NCBI RefSeq assembly: GCF_044430645.1
Contig: NZ_JAWUDN010000002.1
Coordinates: 310,001-374,000 of the forward strand
Reading direction: 5' to 3'
Origin: Ewingella allii
GTDB lineage: Bacteria > Pseudomonadota > Gammaproteobacteria > Enterobacterales > Enterobacteriaceae
Length of the DNA: 64,000 bases
Position numbers and translations under genes: made by a program
Part shown: piece after piece, positions 16,884 to 25,504 of the stretch
Layout: every line of letters begins with the position of its first letter
Position numbering within the stretch: the first letter of the stretch is position 1
Notes under the pieces: model-generated
What the model was told of the DNA's origin: nothing
The model's database searches: none
What the model saw: only the letters and a program-made list of their open reading frames with translations

Positions 16884-19800
16884 AAATTCTCAGCCTGCGG
16901 CTTAAAAACCTGAATTCGCTGGAAGGCGAGTGGAAAATCGATTTCACCGCCGAGCCTTTTGCCAGCAACGGGCTCTTTGCCATTACCGGCCCGACCGGCG
17001 CGGGGAAAACCACCCTGCTCGACGCCATCTGTCTGGCGCTTTACCACCAGACGCCGCGCCTCAACGTGTCGCCAACCCAAAACGAGCTAATGACTCGCCA
17101 CACCGCAGAATCACTCGCCGAAGTGGAGTTTGAAGTGAAAGGCATTGGCTATCGCGCCTTCTGGAGCCAGCGCCGGGCCAAGAACTCGCCGGACGGCAAT
17201 CTGCAAGCGCCCAAAGTAGAACTGGCGCTGCTCGCAGACGGCAAGATCCTGGCCGACAAAGTGCGCGACAAGCTCGACGCCATCGCCCAGCTCACCGGGC
17301 TGGATTTTGGCCGTTTCACCAAGTCGATGATGCTGTCGCAGGGGCAATTTGCCGCCTTCCTCAACGCCGATGCCAATGACCGCGCCGAGCTGCTGGAAGA
17401 GCTGACCGGCACCGAGATTTACGGTCGGCTGTCCGAGCAGGTTTTTGAGCAGCACAAGCAGGCGAAAAACCAGCTCGAAGGCTTGCACCAGCGCATGGCG
17501 GGCATTGAGCTGCTCAGCGAAGAGCAGCGCCAACTGCTGGAGAGCCAGCTGGCCGAGGTAAACCAGCAAGAACAGCAGCTTAGCCAGCAGTCTCAGGCGC
17601 AGCAGCGCGATCTCAACTGGCTGCTACAGTGGCAGCAGGCGCAGCTCAAGCAGCAGCAATATCAGCAATTGCTTCAGGCCAGCGAGCAGGACGCCGCGCA
17701 GGCCGCGCCGCAGCTGTTGCAACTGGCGCAGAGCGAACCAGCGGAGAAACTTCGCCCCCTGCTCAATGACCGTAATCGGCTGCGGCAGGACAATCTGGCG
17801 CTCAGCCAGCACCTCAAGGAGTTGGGCGAGCAGCAGGCCAATCAGCTTCAGGAGATGTCTCCTCTGGCACACGCCGTCGAGCAGGCCCGCGCGGCTCGCC
17901 AGCAGCAGGTTCAAACCCAAGAGCAGCAGCAGAAGCTGATTGACGAGCAGGTGCAGCCGCTGGACAACCAGATTGCCCAGCTGAACAAAACTCAGGCAGA
18001 CAGCCAACAGGCTTTATCCGACACCCAAAAGCAGGCGACGGAGCTAGCGACAACCTTAGAGCAGCTTAGCGCTGATCGCCTGAAGCTAGAGCAGCAGAGT
18101 CAGCAGCATCAAGCCCAACAGGCGACACTCGCCGAGGCGCTGGGTAGCCAGCAAAATCAGCAGGCCGAGCTGGAAAAACGCCATCCGCTGGCAGCATTGC
18201 AGCAGCGACAGTCCGAGCTGACTCGCCTGCGCCCGGTGCGCCAGCAGCTGTTTTCCCTCGCCCAGCAGTATCCGCAAATCAGTCAGCGGGTTGAGCAACA
18301 GAGCCAAGAGTTTACCCAGCGTCAGGCTGAATTAGCCGCAGCCGAGCAGCAGCTGGAGCAGATTCGCCAGCAGTTTAAACAGCAGAAAGCCCACCAGACC
18401 GACGTCGAAAAACTGCTTGAGCAAGAGAGGCAGATTGTCCGTCTGGAGGCCGAGCGTTCGCGTCTGCAAACTGGCGAAGCTTGCCCACTGTGCGGCTCGA
18501 CCGAGCACCCGGCCATTGAGCAATATCAGTCAGTTAAGCCGTCAGAAACCGAGCAACGCGTGGCAGAAATGCGCGCCAAAACTGAGGCGCTGCACACGCA
18601 AGGCACCGAGCTGCGGGCCAAAACCGAGAGCCTGAAAGAGCAGCAGGCGCGGCTGCAAAACCAACTGGTTCGGGACCAAAACCAGCAAAAAGCCTATCTC
18701 GAAAGCTGGCAGCAGCTGAGCGCTCCGCTCAATCTCAGTTTTGAATTACAAGACGCGCCGCAGCTGGAGCAATGGCTGGCAGAGCGTGACCAAGAAGAGC
18801 AGCAGTGTCAGCAACTTAGCAGTCAGCACGAGCAGCAGGCGCGGGCGTTACAGCAGGCGAAAGATGCCCTGACGGCGGCGCAGAGCGAGCAGCTCAAAGC
18901 CCAGCAGCAGGCCGCGTTATTAACGGAACGCTTCACGCTGATGCAAACCAGCCATGCCCAGCAACAGCAGCAGTTGGCAAAGCTTCAGCAGCAGGTCGCT
19001 CAAGATGGCGAAAGCGTGCAAAAGCTCCGTCATCAGCGCGTGGCGCTGTTCGGCGAACAGCAGATCGCTCAGGTGCGCGAGCAGCTGCGCGCCCAGCTGC
19101 AAGCCAGCGAAAATGCCTTGCAGGCCGCCAGCGAGCAGCTGCAAAAATCGCAGGAGTTGCGCGACAGGCTGGCCGGGCAGGTCGCCAGCGCGATCGCCTC
19201 TCAGCAGCAGTTGACCGAGCGGTTGCAGCAGGCCGAAAGTGCGTGGCAGCAGGCGCTGAGCGCCAGTGATTTCGCCGACGAACAGGCCGTCAGCCTCGCG
19301 CTGCTCGACGATGCGCTGCGCCAGCAGTTGCAGCAGCGCAAAGAGCAGCTTCAACAGAAACTGGCCGAGCATCGCGCCCTGCTGCAACAGGCCAACCTCA
19401 CTCTCGAACAGCAGCGCCAACAGCGACCGGAAACCCTGAGTGAAACCGACAGCGATACCGCGCCGCTGGCCGCACGCCTCGAGCAATTGGCCCAGCAGTT
19501 AAAAGCCTTGCAGCAGCGTCAGGGGGAGATCCGCAACCAGCTCACCACCGACGTCACGCGCCGTGAGGGGCAGCAAAGCCTGATCGCGCAGATTGCTCAG
19601 TCCCAGCAGCTGTGCGACGACTGGGGCTATTTGAACTCGCTGATTGGCTCAAGCGACGGCGCGAAATTCCGCAAATTTGCCCAAGGTCTGACATTGGATC
19701 ATCTGGTGTATCTGGCGAATAAGCAGCTGGAAAAGCTGCACGGTCGCTATCTGTTGCAGCGCAAAACCAGCGACGCGCTGGAGTTGCAGGTGGTGGATAC

Positions 19801-20128
19801 CTGGCAGGCCGACTCGGTGCGTGACACCCGCACCCTGTCGGGCGGCGAGAGCTTCTTGGTCAGTCTGGCACTGGCGCTGGCGCTCTCCGATCTGGTGAGT
19901 GACAAGACTCGCATTGACTCACTGTTCCTTGATGAAGGCTTCGGCACCCTCGACGCCGACACGCTGGACACCGCGCTGGACGCCCTCGACAGCCTAAACG
20001 CCTCGGGTAAAACCATCGGCGTGATCAGCCACGTGGAGGCCATGAAAGACCGCATTCCGGTGCAAATCAAAGTCACCAAGGTCAATGGTCTGGGGGTCAG
20101 CCGTCTCAGCAGCCAGTTTAAAGTCTAA
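16880..20128 (+). CDS. sbcC: exonuclease subunit SbcC
   Basis: SbcC is the Rad50-type ATPase and tether of SbcCD. The 1082-aa protein has the Walker A motif GPTGAGKTT near residue 39 and a very long glutamine-rich coiled coil (about 180-900). In the middle is a zinc hook with C535 and C538 (ACPLCG), where two molecules join. The C-terminal ABC half has the signature LSGGESFLVSLALALALSDL and Walker B SLFLDEGFGTLD. It is somewhat longer than the E. coli protein (about 1048 aa), the excess lying in the coiled coil. It overlaps the end of sbcD by four bases. Confidence 0.96.
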   Translation: MKILSLRLKNLNSLEGEWKIDFTAEPFASNGLFAITGPTGAGKTTLLDAICLALYHQTPRLNVSPTQNELMTRHTAESLAEVEFEVKGIGYRAFWSQRRAKNSPDGNLQAPKVELALLADGKILADKVRDKLDAIAQLTGLDFGRFTKSMMLSQGQFAAFLNADANDRAELLEELTGTEIYGRLSEQVFEQHKQAKNQLEGLHQRMAGIELLSEEQRQLLESQLAEVNQQEQQLSQQSQAQQRDLNWLLQWQQAQLKQQQYQQLLQASEQDAAQAAPQLLQLAQSEPAEKLRPLLNDRNRLRQDNLALSQHLKELGEQQANQLQEMSPLAHAVEQARAARQQQVQTQEQQQKLIDEQVQPLDNQIAQLNKTQADSQQALSDTQKQATELATTLEQLSADRLKLEQQSQQHQAQQATLAEALGSQQNQQAELEKRHPLAALQQRQSELTRLRPVRQQLFSLAQQYPQISQRVEQQSQEFTQRQAELAAAEQQLEQIRQQFKQQKAHQTDVEKLLEQERQIVRLEAERSRLQTGEACPLCGSTEHPAIEQYQSVKPSETEQRVAEMRAKTEALHTQGTELRAKTESLKEQQARLQNQLVRDQNQQKAYLESWQQLSAPLNLSFELQDAPQLEQWLAERDQEEQQCQQLSSQHEQQARALQQAKDALTAAQSEQLKAQQQAALLTERFTLMQTSHAQQQQQLAKLQQQVAQDGESVQKLRHQRVALFGEQQIAQVREQLRAQLQASENALQAASEQLQKSQELRDRLAGQVASAIASQQQLTERLQQAESAWQQALSASDFADEQAVSLALLDDALRQQLQQRKEQLQQKLAEHRALLQQANLTLEQQRQQRPETLSETDSDTAPLAARLEQLAQQLKALQQRQGEIRNQLTTDVTRREGQQSLIAQIAQSQQLCDDWGYLNSLIGSSDGAKFRKFAQGLTLDHLVYLANKQLEKLHGRYLLQRKTSDALELQVVDTWQADSVRDTRTLSGGESFLVSLALALALSDLVSDKTRIDSLFLDEGFGTLDADTLDTALDALDSLNASGKTIGVISHVEAMKDRIPVQIKVTKVNGLGVSRLSSQFKV

Positions 20129-20150
20129 TTTTCGCCCGTTGAGAACCAAC

Positions 20151-20175
20151 AATGGCTAGCCAACCGCTAGCCATT
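20151..20175 (+). terminator. probable terminator after sbcC
   Basis: A perfect 10-bp inverted repeat, AATGGCTAGC/GCTAGCCATT, has a five-base loop and lies 22 bases after the sbcC stop. It is followed by only a few T, so termination may be weak. Confidence 0.5.
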
Positions 20176-20358
20176 TGCACATCTATAACCCAGCTTTTCT
20201 CATCTTGCGCACCAGCGCGGTGCACCTCTCCTGTTTTAGCCTGCTGAAAATGCAGGCTTTTCTGCTTTTCACCAACATGGCACGGCCTGTGCTTGGGGTT
20301 ATGTATACAAGTTGCGGTACAAGCTGCAACCCCTCATTAACCCGCAAGAGGCCAGCCG

Positions 20359-21381
20359 ATGAAAAACAGCAAACCTGAGTCATCTCTCGTCAATCCCCGC
20401 CGCCGCCAACTGATGAAATGGCTGGCGATCACCGGCGGAGCCATGACCCTCGGCGGCATGGTGCCTGCCAGCGCCTTTGCCGCCGATGACGATGAAATCC
20501 GCATCGGCTACTGGCCGATTGTTGGCGGCCTGCCTTTTTATGTCGCGCTGGAGCAGGGCTTTTTCAAACAGGCCGGGCTGAATGTCAAAGGGGTGAAGTT
20601 CGCCAGTGCCCAGCAGATTATCGAAGGCATGCTCACCGGCCGCATACACGGCTGCGCCAACGGCACGGCCACCGGCGCGCTGGGGCTTGGCGCAATCACC
20701 CAGCCCGACTTGTTCAAAATCATCTGCTCGAACCCGTCGAATCGCACCTTGGTGCTGGACGAATTCTTAGTACCACTCGACAGCAAGGCCACGTCGATTG
20801 CTGATCTGAAAGGCAAGAAAATCGCCTGCGGGCCGGGCATTCAGAACGTCACCATGGCGAAAATCATTCTGGAGAAAAACGGCTTCACCAACCCCTCGGT
20901 GATTGAACTGCCGGTCGGCCAGCACGCCCCAGCGCTGGCGGCGGGCCAGATTGATGGCGTCTACACCCTCGAACCTACCGGCACCGTCGGGCGCATGAAA
21001 CACCTGTCGCGCACGCTGGAAACTGGGGTTATCTCGAAATATGTGCTGGGCGATGCCGATGCCCCTTGGTTTGGCGGCGCGGCGGCGCTGAATACGGCCT
21101 TTATTAAAAACAGCCCGGACGCGGCGAAAAAGTTTATTGCCGCCTACGCCCAGGCCGTGGAGTTCATCAGCGCCAACCCGGACAAGGCGCGCGCCAACAT
21201 CGCCGGGTATACCAGCATTGAGCCTGCGCTGGTCAGCGAAGTGCCGCTGCCGGGCTTCGTCATGTATCCGCAGCTCAACGGCGACAATCTGAAGTGGTTC
21301 CAGAAATTCTATGACGTCTTTACTGAGCGTAAAATCTTCAGCAAGCCGGTGGACGTGGCGTCGCTGATTTATCAAGGTTAA
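20359..21381 (+). CDS. ABC transporter substrate-binding protein (NMT1/SsuA-like), Tat-exported
   Basis: This is a periplasmic binding protein of the family that serves nitrate, sulfonate, taurine and thiamine-precursor transporters. The 340-aa precursor carries a twin-arginine signal: RRRQLMKW at residues 15-22, a hydrophobic stretch and an Ala-X-Ala cleavage site near residue 41 (SAFAAD). The mature protein starts with IRIGYWPIVGGLPFYVALEQGFF, the typical first strand and helix. The ligand is unknown; the family call does not separate sulfonates, amines, pyrimidines or others. It is first in a tight operon with the permease (15-base gap) and ATPase. The Tat signal suggests the protein folds, perhaps with a cofactor or ligand, before export. 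Confidence 0.82.
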   Translation: MKNSKPESSLVNPRRRQLMKWLAITGGAMTLGGMVPASAFAADDDEIRIGYWPIVGGLPFYVALEQGFFKQAGLNVKGVKFASAQQIIEGMLTGRIHGCANGTATGALGLGAITQPDLFKIICSNPSNRTLVLDEFLVPLDSKATSIADLKGKKIACGPGIQNVTMAKIILEKNGFTNPSVIELPVGQHAPALAAGQIDGVYTLEPTGTVGRMKHLSRTLETGVISKYVLGDADAPWFGGAAALNTAFIKNSPDAAKKFIAAYAQAVEFISANPDKARANIAGYTSIEPALVSEVPLPGFVMYPQLNGDNLKWFQKFYDVFTERKIFSKPVDVASLIYQG

Positions 21382-21396
21382 ACAGGGAGAACCGCC

Positions 21397-22161
21397 ATGA
21401 CTTCACGCTGGTCTACGAAATTATTGCCGCTCATCGGCCCGGTTCTGCTGTTTCTGTTCTGGCAGTTAGCTGTCAGCGCGAAATGGCTCAATCCGGTGCT
21501 GCTGCCCTCGCCGGTGGAGACGCTGAGCTATATGTTCCAGTCGTTTTCCGACGCCAGCATGCGCACGGATATCGGCGCGACGCTCTATCGCACGCTGATG
21601 TCATTTGCCTTTGCGGCGGTGATTGGCGTGCCGCTGGGGGTGGTATTGGGCAGCAGTGAAAAGGTCTACCGCAGTCTGGAGTTCCTCATCGACTTTTTCC
21701 GCTCCACGCCCTCTTCGGCGCTTATCCCACTGTTTATGCTGATCTTTGGCATTACCGATGCCAACAAAATCGCCATCGCGGCCTTCGCGGCGGTGCTGGT
21801 TATCCTGTTCAACAGCGCCTATGGGGTGATGAATGCCAAGAAGACCCGGCTGATGGCTGCCAAAGTGATGGGGATTTCGCGCTGGCACATCTTCAAAGAC
21901 ATCATGCTGATGGAAAGCCTGGCGCAGACCTTTGTCGGCCTGCGTACCGGCGTGTCGATTGCGCTGGTGATTGTGATTGTCGCCGAGATGTTTATCGGCG
22001 CGGAAACCGGCCTGGGTCATCGCATCATCGACGCCCAGCAAGTGTTCAATATCAAAGACATGTATGCCTCAATCCTGATCACCGGCGCCATCGGTTATCT
22101 GCTCAATCTGGCCTTCCTGCTAGTGGAAAAACGTATCGTTCACTGGAGTAGCAAAGCATGA
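21397..22161 (+). CDS. ABC transporter permease (SsuC/TauC type)
   Basis: This 254-aa inner-membrane protein has about six membrane segments and the BPD_transp_1 cytoplasmic loop seen as AAKVMGISRWHIFKDIMLMESLAQTF, where the ATPase docks (EAA motif region). It resembles permeases of the nitrate/sulfonate/taurine group. It lies 15 bases after the binding-protein gene with GGGAG before its ATG, and overlaps the ATPase gene by four bases. It presumably works as a homodimer, because no second permease gene is present. Confidence 0.85.
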   Translation: MTSRWSTKLLPLIGPVLLFLFWQLAVSAKWLNPVLLPSPVETLSYMFQSFSDASMRTDIGATLYRTLMSFAFAAVIGVPLGVVLGSSEKVYRSLEFLIDFFRSTPSSALIPLFMLIFGITDANKIAIAAFAAVLVILFNSAYGVMNAKKTRLMAAKVMGISRWHIFKDIMLMESLAQTFVGLRTGVSIALVIVIVAEMFIGAETGLGHRIIDAQQVFNIKDMYASILITGAIGYLLNLAFLLVEKRIVHWSSKA

Positions 22162-22979
22162 CGCAACCTCTCTCACTTCGCGATGACTACAAGGGGCCGC
22201 AGCTGCCGCAGTACCCTTCTCGCCCCGACACCCACGTGACGATTCGCGGCCTGTCGAAATCTTTTGCCGGCCAGCCGCTGTATACCGACTTTAATTTGGA
22301 TCTGCCTCGCGGAAAAATTGTCTCCATTTTCGGCCCTAACGGCTGCGGCAAGTCGACCCTGATGAACATGGTGGCCGGGCTGATCCCGCTGGATCAGGGC
22401 GAGGTGCTGTTCGACGGCAAAACGCTGGCGCAAACCACCATCGGCTATGTGTTCCAGAACTACCGCGACGCGCTATTCCCGTGGATGAGCTCGTGGGCCA
22501 ATATCGCCTATCCGCTGGTGCGCCACGGCATGAACAAGGCCGAGGTAGAGGCCCGCGTGGCGGAGCTGGTGGCGATGTTTGATATTCGTTTTGACCTCAA
22601 ACGCTACCCTTATGAGCTTTCAGGCGGCCAGCAGCAGACGGTTTGCATCATGCGTGCCTTGGCGACGCGCCCGGAGGTGATGTTCCTCGACGAGCCGTTC
22701 TCGGCGTTAGATTTCGAAATGACGCTGTTTATCCGCGACAAGTTGCAGGAAGTGCAGATGGCGACGGGGGTGACGATGGTGATTGTGTCTCATGATCTTG
22801 AGGATGCGGTATTTCTGGCCGATGAGATCCTGCTGCTGACCCGCAGGCCCACGCGCATCGCGGAAATCGTGCCTTTCGACCTGCCACGCCCGCGCGACGC
22901 GGAAATCATGAGCCATGCCGAGTTTATCCGCGTCAAAGCCCATACGCTGGCCGTGTTTAAACGCGAGATGGCGCTGTAG
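22158..22979 (+). CDS. ABC transporter ATP-binding protein (SsuB/TauB type)
   Basis: The 273-aa ATPase has Walker A GPNGCGKST (residues 59-67), a Q-loop at VFQNYRDALFPW, the signature LSGGQQQ (154-160) and Walker B VMFLDEPFSALD. Residues 1-27 form an extension before the ABC domain that is unusual for the group. It completes the transporter encoded by the two upstream genes and is translationally coupled to the permease. Its last 23 bases overlap the end of the converging AraC-family gene, leaving no room for a terminator between them. Confidence 0.86.
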   Translation: MTQPLSLRDDYKGPQLPQYPSRPDTHVTIRGLSKSFAGQPLYTDFNLDLPRGKIVSIFGPNGCGKSTLMNMVAGLIPLDQGEVLFDGKTLAQTTIGYVFQNYRDALFPWMSSWANIAYPLVRHGMNKAEVEARVAELVAMFDIRFDLKRYPYELSGGQQQTVCIMRALATRPEVMFLDEPFSALDFEMTLFIRDKLQEVQMATGVTMVIVSHDLEDAVFLADEILLLTRRPTRIAEIVPFDLPRPRDAEIMSHAEFIRVKAHTLAVFKREMAL

Positions 22980-24081
22980 TTGGTTGCTCAATGGCCCCGG
23001 CCTGCCGCCACTGGCGCGGGCTGACGCCAAACCAGCGGCGGAATGCCCGCGAAAAGGCGCTGACTTCGGAGTAGCCGAGCAGCAGCGCCATTTCGGAAAT
23101 CGGCAGCTGCTGTTGCTGCAAATAGTGGGTCGCCAGCTCGCAGCGCACCTTGTCCACCAGCTGGGTAAAGCTCAGGTTCTGCTCGCGCAGGCGGCGCTGT
23201 AAAGAGCAGGCCGACAGGCCCAGTTTGTCTGCTACTTCATCCAATACCGGCTCGCCGCGCAGCAGTGCCTGACGCACTCGCGAACGGGCGCTGTCGACGA
23301 TTGACTGCTGCGAAGGCGCGTCGGCGTTCAGTCGGCGAATGGCGTCCTGCATCACCAGCAGCAGAGTTTGGTCGCGCTCCGGCATGGCGCGCTGTAAATC
23401 CCGTTTGGCAATCAGCAGCGAGTTGTAAGGCTGGTCGAAGTAGACCGGCGCGTCGAAAATTTTGCAGTGCTCGTGCCACTGGTGCGGGCGCGGATGCTCA
23501 AAATGCACTTCCCGCGGCGCCCAGCTTTTGCCTAAGCCGTGGCGCAACAGATTGAGGATCATCCCCAGCGTCAGTTCGGCGTCCTGCCGTTTACACAAAA
23601 TACTGCCGTGGCGCACCTGATAGTCAAAACGGTAGTGATCGCCCCTGTCCACCAGCCGGGTCAAGGTGTTGTGCTGATGAAAAGGAAAGGCGTTCACCAC
23701 GTTTTGAATCGCGGTTTCTACCGTAGAAGAACAGAGGCCAATGTAGCCAATCAGCCCCAATGACTGGGGTTTGAACTGTCTGCCGTAGTGCAAACCGAAG
23801 TTATCGCAGCCCGACTGCACCGCCGCCTCTTCCAGCACCTGACAGTAGTTCGGCAAGCCTAGGCTCAGCGTGGGCTGTTGCAGCAGTTCGGGGTTGATGC
23901 GGCACAGCCCGAGCACGCGATCCACATCCGCCCCTTTCGACAGAATAAACTCGCTAAGCCCAGACGCCGCCGCGGCCAGCACGCCGCGATTGCCAGCCTC
24001 GTGCTGCCCCAGCGCGCTGAGCGCCCCGTTCAAACCCGGCGTGAAGCCGGTTAGCGGTTGAAGTAAAGGTTCAGTGTGCAT
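22957..24081 (-). CDS. AraC-family transcriptional regulator with Arabinose_bd-type sensor domain
   Basis: The N-terminal 200 residues match the style of the ligand-binding domain shared by OruR-like regulators, with LGLIGYIGLCSSTVETAIQNV. The C-terminal 100 residues are a two-HTH AraC domain containing VADKLGLSACSLQRRLREQ and ISEMALLLGYSEVSAFSRAFRRWFGVSPRQWR. I start at ATG 24081 because GGAG lies nine bases before it; the ATG five codons further upstream has no ribosome-binding site. The length is then 374 aa. It lies downstream of the kinase gene on the same strand, so it probably controls the amino-alcohol genes, the ABC transporter, or both. The inducer is unknown. Confidence 0.85.
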   Translation of the reverse strand: MHTEPLLQPLTGFTPGLNGALSALGQHEAGNRGVLAAAASGLSEFILSKGADVDRVLGLCRINPELLQQPTLSLGLPNYCQVLEEAAVQSGCDNFGLHYGRQFKPQSLGLIGYIGLCSSTVETAIQNVVNAFPFHQHNTLTRLVDRGDHYRFDYQVRHGSILCKRQDAELTLGMILNLLRHGLGKSWAPREVHFEHPRPHQWHEHCKIFDAPVYFDQPYNSLLIAKRDLQRAMPERDQTLLLVMQDAIRRLNADAPSQQSIVDSARSRVRQALLRGEPVLDEVADKLGLSACSLQRRLREQNLSFTQLVDKVRCELATHYLQQQQLPISEMALLLGYSEVSAFSRAFRRWFGVSPRQWRQAGAIEQPTTAPSRV

Positions 24082-24230
24082 GTTCTTCCACTCCATAAGG
24101 CAAACAGGTCAGGAAGTTCTGCAAGTTTCGTACCAGCACGGCGGGAAGAACAAATGCAGTCAGGACAGAGACTTAGCGCCGCAGGGCTGGACAAAGCCTC
24201 AAGCGGCGCACAGAAAACGTGCAGCTTGCT

Positions 24231-25241
24231 TCACGCCCGCGCCTGATGTTGCGGCAGGCGCGCGAGATAATCGCGGCATAAACGCAGGCTTTCGGCTTCC
24301 CAATCATCCCCCAGACTTTGCGCCATTTCGGTGGTGGCGTGCGATCCGCGCCAAGCCAGCAGTTGGATCCGCCGCTGGACGATCATCGTGGGGATCACCG
24401 CCAGATCCGCCTCGCTCAGCGGGCAGACGCGCTGATAGCCGCGAAGCCAGTGCTCGACCCACTCCGAGGCGCGCGGGTGGTGCTCAACAAAGCTGATCGC
24501 CGCCGCCGCGTCATGCATATACCAGCCCATGCCGCAGTCGTCGAAGTCGATCACCCGGGTTTCGCCCTCATGCATCAGCAGGTTGGTGAGGCGCAGATCG
24601 GCGTGGATCAGCCCGAAGCGTTCGCTGCTTTTGCCATAGTCTTGCAGCACATGATGAATGTGCCCGATGGTCTGTTCAATCAGTGGGAAATCCTCTTCGC
24701 GCAGCCCCGGCGCGTCCTGCCAGCGCCCCCAATGGCTCTGCGGGCCAACCATGGTGTCGTGATCCCAGATGATGCGTCGGAACCCTTCGGGTTTGGCCCA
24801 GCTTCGGCTGTGTTGGTGCAGGCGTGCAGTCACCTCTCCCAACTGGGCAAAGGCGCGCGGGTCAACCTCGGTGGTCGGCATCTCGCCCTCAATCCAGTGG
24901 AAAAAGGTGATATTGCGGCTTTCGCCGTCGCCCACTGGCAGGGTCTGCACCCGATGACCGTCGAGCGCCACAATCGCCTCTGGCACCATGATGCCGGTAT
25001 GACGCAGAGCGTCCAGCCACGCCAATTCGCTCTCTATCTCGTCGCGATGGTGGTAATCCCCGCGATGAATGCGTAAGGCAAAACGCTGGCCGCTGTCGCC
25101 ACGCACCAAGAAAGTGGCGTTTTCCGAGCGACACAGGAGGGATAACTCCCCGCGAAAAGCGGCGGGATAGCGCAGCAGCGCCTCGCGGGCTAACTGGGTC
25201 AGGCTGGCGGCATCAAGCGTATCGGACTGTTTGGCATTCAT
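24231..25241 (-). CDS. APH-fold kinase, probable amino-alcohol (ethanolamine-type) kinase
   Basis: The 336-aa protein belongs to the aminoglycoside phosphotransferase/choline kinase fold. The catalytic loop is H213-A-D215-L-R-L-T-N220 and the metal-binding acid is D232 in VIDFDDCG. The start ATG 25241 follows GGAGTGAACACT; a TTG eight codons upstream is rejected. I do not take it for antibiotic resistance, because it is divergent from a PLP enzyme of the O-phosphoamine phospho-lyase type and an ethanolamine-type permease. In animals the related pair is hydroxylysine kinase and phosphohydroxylysine phospho-lyase. Likely substrates are therefore ethanolamine, 1-amino-2-propanol or hydroxylysine; the exact one is inferred, not shown. 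The regulator gene follows after 149 bases. Confidence 0.75.
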   Translation of the reverse strand: MNAKQSDTLDAASLTQLAREALLRYPAAFRGELSLLCRSENATFLVRGDSGQRFALRIHRGDYHHRDEIESELAWLDALRHTGIMVPEAIVALDGHRVQTLPVGDGESRNITFFHWIEGEMPTTEVDPRAFAQLGEVTARLHQHSRSWAKPEGFRRIIWDHDTMVGPQSHWGRWQDAPGLREEDFPLIEQTIGHIHHVLQDYGKSSERFGLIHADLRLTNLLMHEGETRVIDFDDCGMGWYMHDAAAAISFVEHHPRASEWVEHWLRGYQRVCPLSEADLAVIPTMIVQRRIQLLAWRGSHATTEMAQSLGDDWEAESLRLCRDYLARLPQHQARA

Positions 25242-25313
25242 AGTGTTCACTCCGGCAGGTGGCAATCAATCAAATGAATAGGCCTTCAGAATGAGAGCCC
25301 GCCGCGTTTGCTG

Positions 25314-25413
25314 CTTGACCCGGCAAGAGCAAATATTGACCGCAGACGTTGCAAGCTCGCCAACAGGCAGGAACTTGACTTTAGGGCGCGCGAATCGCCA
25401 TTCCACGGTCAAG
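25314..25413. promoter_or_regulatory. repeated TTGAC half-sites between kinase and phospho-lyase genes
   Basis: The 263-base divergent intergenic region carries CTTGACC at 25314, ATTGACC at 25335, CTTGACT at 25374 and the inverted GGTCAAG at 25407-25413. Direct repeats spaced near whole helical turns are typical of AraC-family operators, so these are candidates for binding by the regulator encoded at 22957-24081. No perfect sigma-70 promoter was identified. Confidence 0.35.
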
Positions 25414-25504
25414 TTTTGCCGTAGTGACCAGCGCATTATCAAAACACTTCCACTACCGGGACGCCCGGCAACCAGAACTTCATCGCCTGTCAGGAGAAAT
25501 TATC

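Noticed and set aside
16880..20128. Internal repeats resembling a CRISPR or tandem array in sbcC
   Set aside because: The repeated CAGCAG-type triplets encode the glutamine-rich coiled coil of SbcC; there are no regular spacers.
24318..25076. A 252-codon open frame antisense to the APH-fold kinase
   Set aside because: It shows no motif, and the minus-strand frame has intact catalytic residues.
24231..25241. Aminoglycoside resistance gene
   Set aside because: The fold is shared, but the neighbourhood (phospho-lyase, ethanolamine-type permease, own regulator) points to amino-alcohol metabolism, and the sequence does not resemble known APH resistance enzymes.
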